Assembly: GCA_005879255.1 (NCBI GenBank)
Contig: VBKY01000150.1
Coordinates: 1-25,646 of the forward strand
DNA: 25,646 nucleotides
DNA from: Deltaproteobacteria bacterium
Lineage (GTDB): Bacteria; Desulfobacterota_B; Binatia; UBA9968
Direction: 5' to 3'
The position numbers were made by a program, and so were the translations under genes. The notes beneath the pieces are model-generated. The model saw only the letters and a list, made by a program, of their open reading frames with translations, searched no databases and was not told the DNA's origin. Within the stretch, counting starts at the first letter, position 1. Every line of letters begins with the position of its first letter. Shown here in pieces: positions 25,021 to 25,646 of the stretch.

Positions 25021-25440
25021 CTACTCCCAATTGCCCTTGAAAAGCGGCGTGAGGGGATGGAGCGACCGTTCCATCTTCAAGTCGTTGAAGATTTCCGCCG
25101 TGGCTTCCGTTTCGTGCTCCGGGTTGAGCTGTAGGCCGAGCTCCGCGAAGACGTCCTGCCTGGCGCCGACGAGCAGGATTTCAGCGCCCTCATAATCCAG
25201 AAAGTCCGGCGGCTCTGCGGGGATGAAGCGGCGCCCGGCAAACCGCCCTTGCAGTTCCTCGGGGAAGCGGGCTCGGTGCGACTCATCCAGGCCGACGCCG
25301 GGCGGCGAGGGCGCTTCGGGATTTTTGACAACGACGATGTAGCTGCCCTCCTTGACGATGTTGAGCGCCCGTTGCACCTCGCCGGGCTCCTCCGGCAGCT
25401 CGAGAACGTATGCCAGATGGGTATGGCCGCTATGTCGCAC
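25021..25440 (-). CDS. Conserved hypothetical protein
   Basis: A 139-residue protein with blocks HTHLAYVLELPEEPGEVQ, VVVKNPEAPSPPGVGL, GRRFIPAEPPDFLDYEGAE and ETEATAEIFNDL; it ends PLFKGNWE. I recall similar uncharacterised proteins in diverse soil bacteria, always with the KNPE and EFLDYEGAE-like segments, but I know of no function. It is acidic, with no signal peptide or membrane segment. The GTG at 25440 is the most downstream start; the frame is open back to 25499 (reading GEGIYAIVRHSG) without an ATG. The natural start may therefore have been removed by the AT-rich insertion that begins near 25487. Confidence 0.55.
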   Translation of the reverse strand: MRHSGHTHLAYVLELPEEPGEVQRALNIVKEGSYIVVVKNPEAPSPPGVGLDESHRARFPEELQGRFAGRRFIPAEPPDFLDYEGAEILLVGARQDVFAELGLQLNPEHETEATAEIFNDLKMERSLHPLTPLFKGNWE

Positions 25441-25486
25441 GATCGCATATATTCCCTCGCCGGCGGGGGAAGCTGTGAAAAAATTG

Positions 25487-25562
25487 TATAAAAACGTTTA
25501 TGCATAGCTATATAACTATGATATAGTTGTCTCCCGATTTCTGATTAAGGGAGACGCTTTGG
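25487..25562. promoter_or_regulatory. AT-rich junction with inverted repeats
   Basis: This AT-rich stretch differs in base composition from everything around it. It contains CTATATAACTATGATATAG (25510-25528), in which CTATAT and ATATAG pair, and an overlapping AACTAT/ATAGTT palindrome. It probably contains the promoter of the following plus-strand gene and may mark the end of an insertion element. Confidence 0.4.
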
Positions 25563-25646
25563 ATGGGATACCTAACCAAGATTCAAGTCGTCGAACGGGC
25601 AAACGGGCAGCGACAGTTCTATCTGATTTGCCCGGCTCCTCTGGCT
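25563..25646 (+). CDS. Start of a small insertion-element-associated protein (truncated by window end)
   Basis: From ATG 25563, with AGGGAG about 12 bases upstream, the frame reads MGYLTKIQVVERANGQRQFY and continues off the window. This start resembles small AbrB-like accessory proteins (MGYLTK-Q-I-QR pattern) that I recall preceding transposases in some insertion sequences of Deltaproteobacteria. No transposase is visible because the window ends. The assignment is from memory and tentative. Confidence 0.5.
   Translation, partial: MGYLTKIQVVERANGQRQFYLICPAPLA

Overview
This is a bacterial chromosomal stretch, moderately GC-rich, with ordinary Shine-Dalgarno sites (GGAGG type) and short gene spacing. 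Nothing in it identifies the species. The gene mix suits an uncultured soil, sediment or groundwater bacterium: a B12-radical SAM protein, split LigD, phosphoketolase, a CHAD/CYTH pair, a DUF1931 histone-fold protein and many small stress-type genes. No rRNA, tRNA, CRISPR array or prophage was seen.

Layout: (1) 1-1162, the 3' part of a B12-binding radical SAM gene. (2) 1512-2117 (-), an AhpD/carboxymuconolactone-decarboxylase-like gene whose second CxxC cysteine codon is an in-frame UGA followed at once by a perfect 7-bp hairpin, so it is a candidate selenoprotein. A tiny secreted or membrane peptide gene and a lipoprotein gene follow. (3) 3431-5678 (-), a DUF1931 histone-fold protein, an aldehyde dehydrogenase and a small acidic [10 protein letters not shown] protein. 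(4) 5742-9451 (-), an operon of TerC, ATP-dependent ligase, LigD-type polymerase and LigD-type phosphoesterase, ending inside a MITE-like inverted repeat. (5) 9684-11386 (-), a DJ-1/PfpI protein and a 3-hydroxyisobutyrate-dehydrogenase-like reductase. (6) 12010-15415 (+), phosphoketolase and a zinc alcohol dehydrogenase, both broken. (7) 15454-17462 (-), a second copy of the small acidic protein and aldehyde dehydrogenase, with a broken small gene upstream. (8) 17628-18584 (-), a PfkB sugar kinase. (9) 19216-20659, a convergent CHAD and CYTH pair. (10) 21100-21905 (+), debris of DUF5676, DUF6448 and hemerythrin genes. (11) 21878-24498 (-), a flavin disulfide oxidoreductase, a FrnE-like DsbA and a DUF4396 membrane protein. 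(12) 24500-25646, decayed second copies of the reductase and DJ-1 genes, a conserved hypothetical gene, and the start of what looks like an insertion-element gene.

Taken together this reads as an accessory stress and survival island. It combines end-joining DNA repair, aldehyde and alcohol handling, a phosphoketolase shunt, thiol/disulfide redox, metal export and polyphosphate-linked proteins. It has been partly duplicated and is now decaying: at least eight genes are frameshifted, internally deleted or reduced to fragments. The best candidates for something undescribed are the putative Sec-containing AhpD-like protein and the duplicated histone-fold/[14 protein letters not shown] module.
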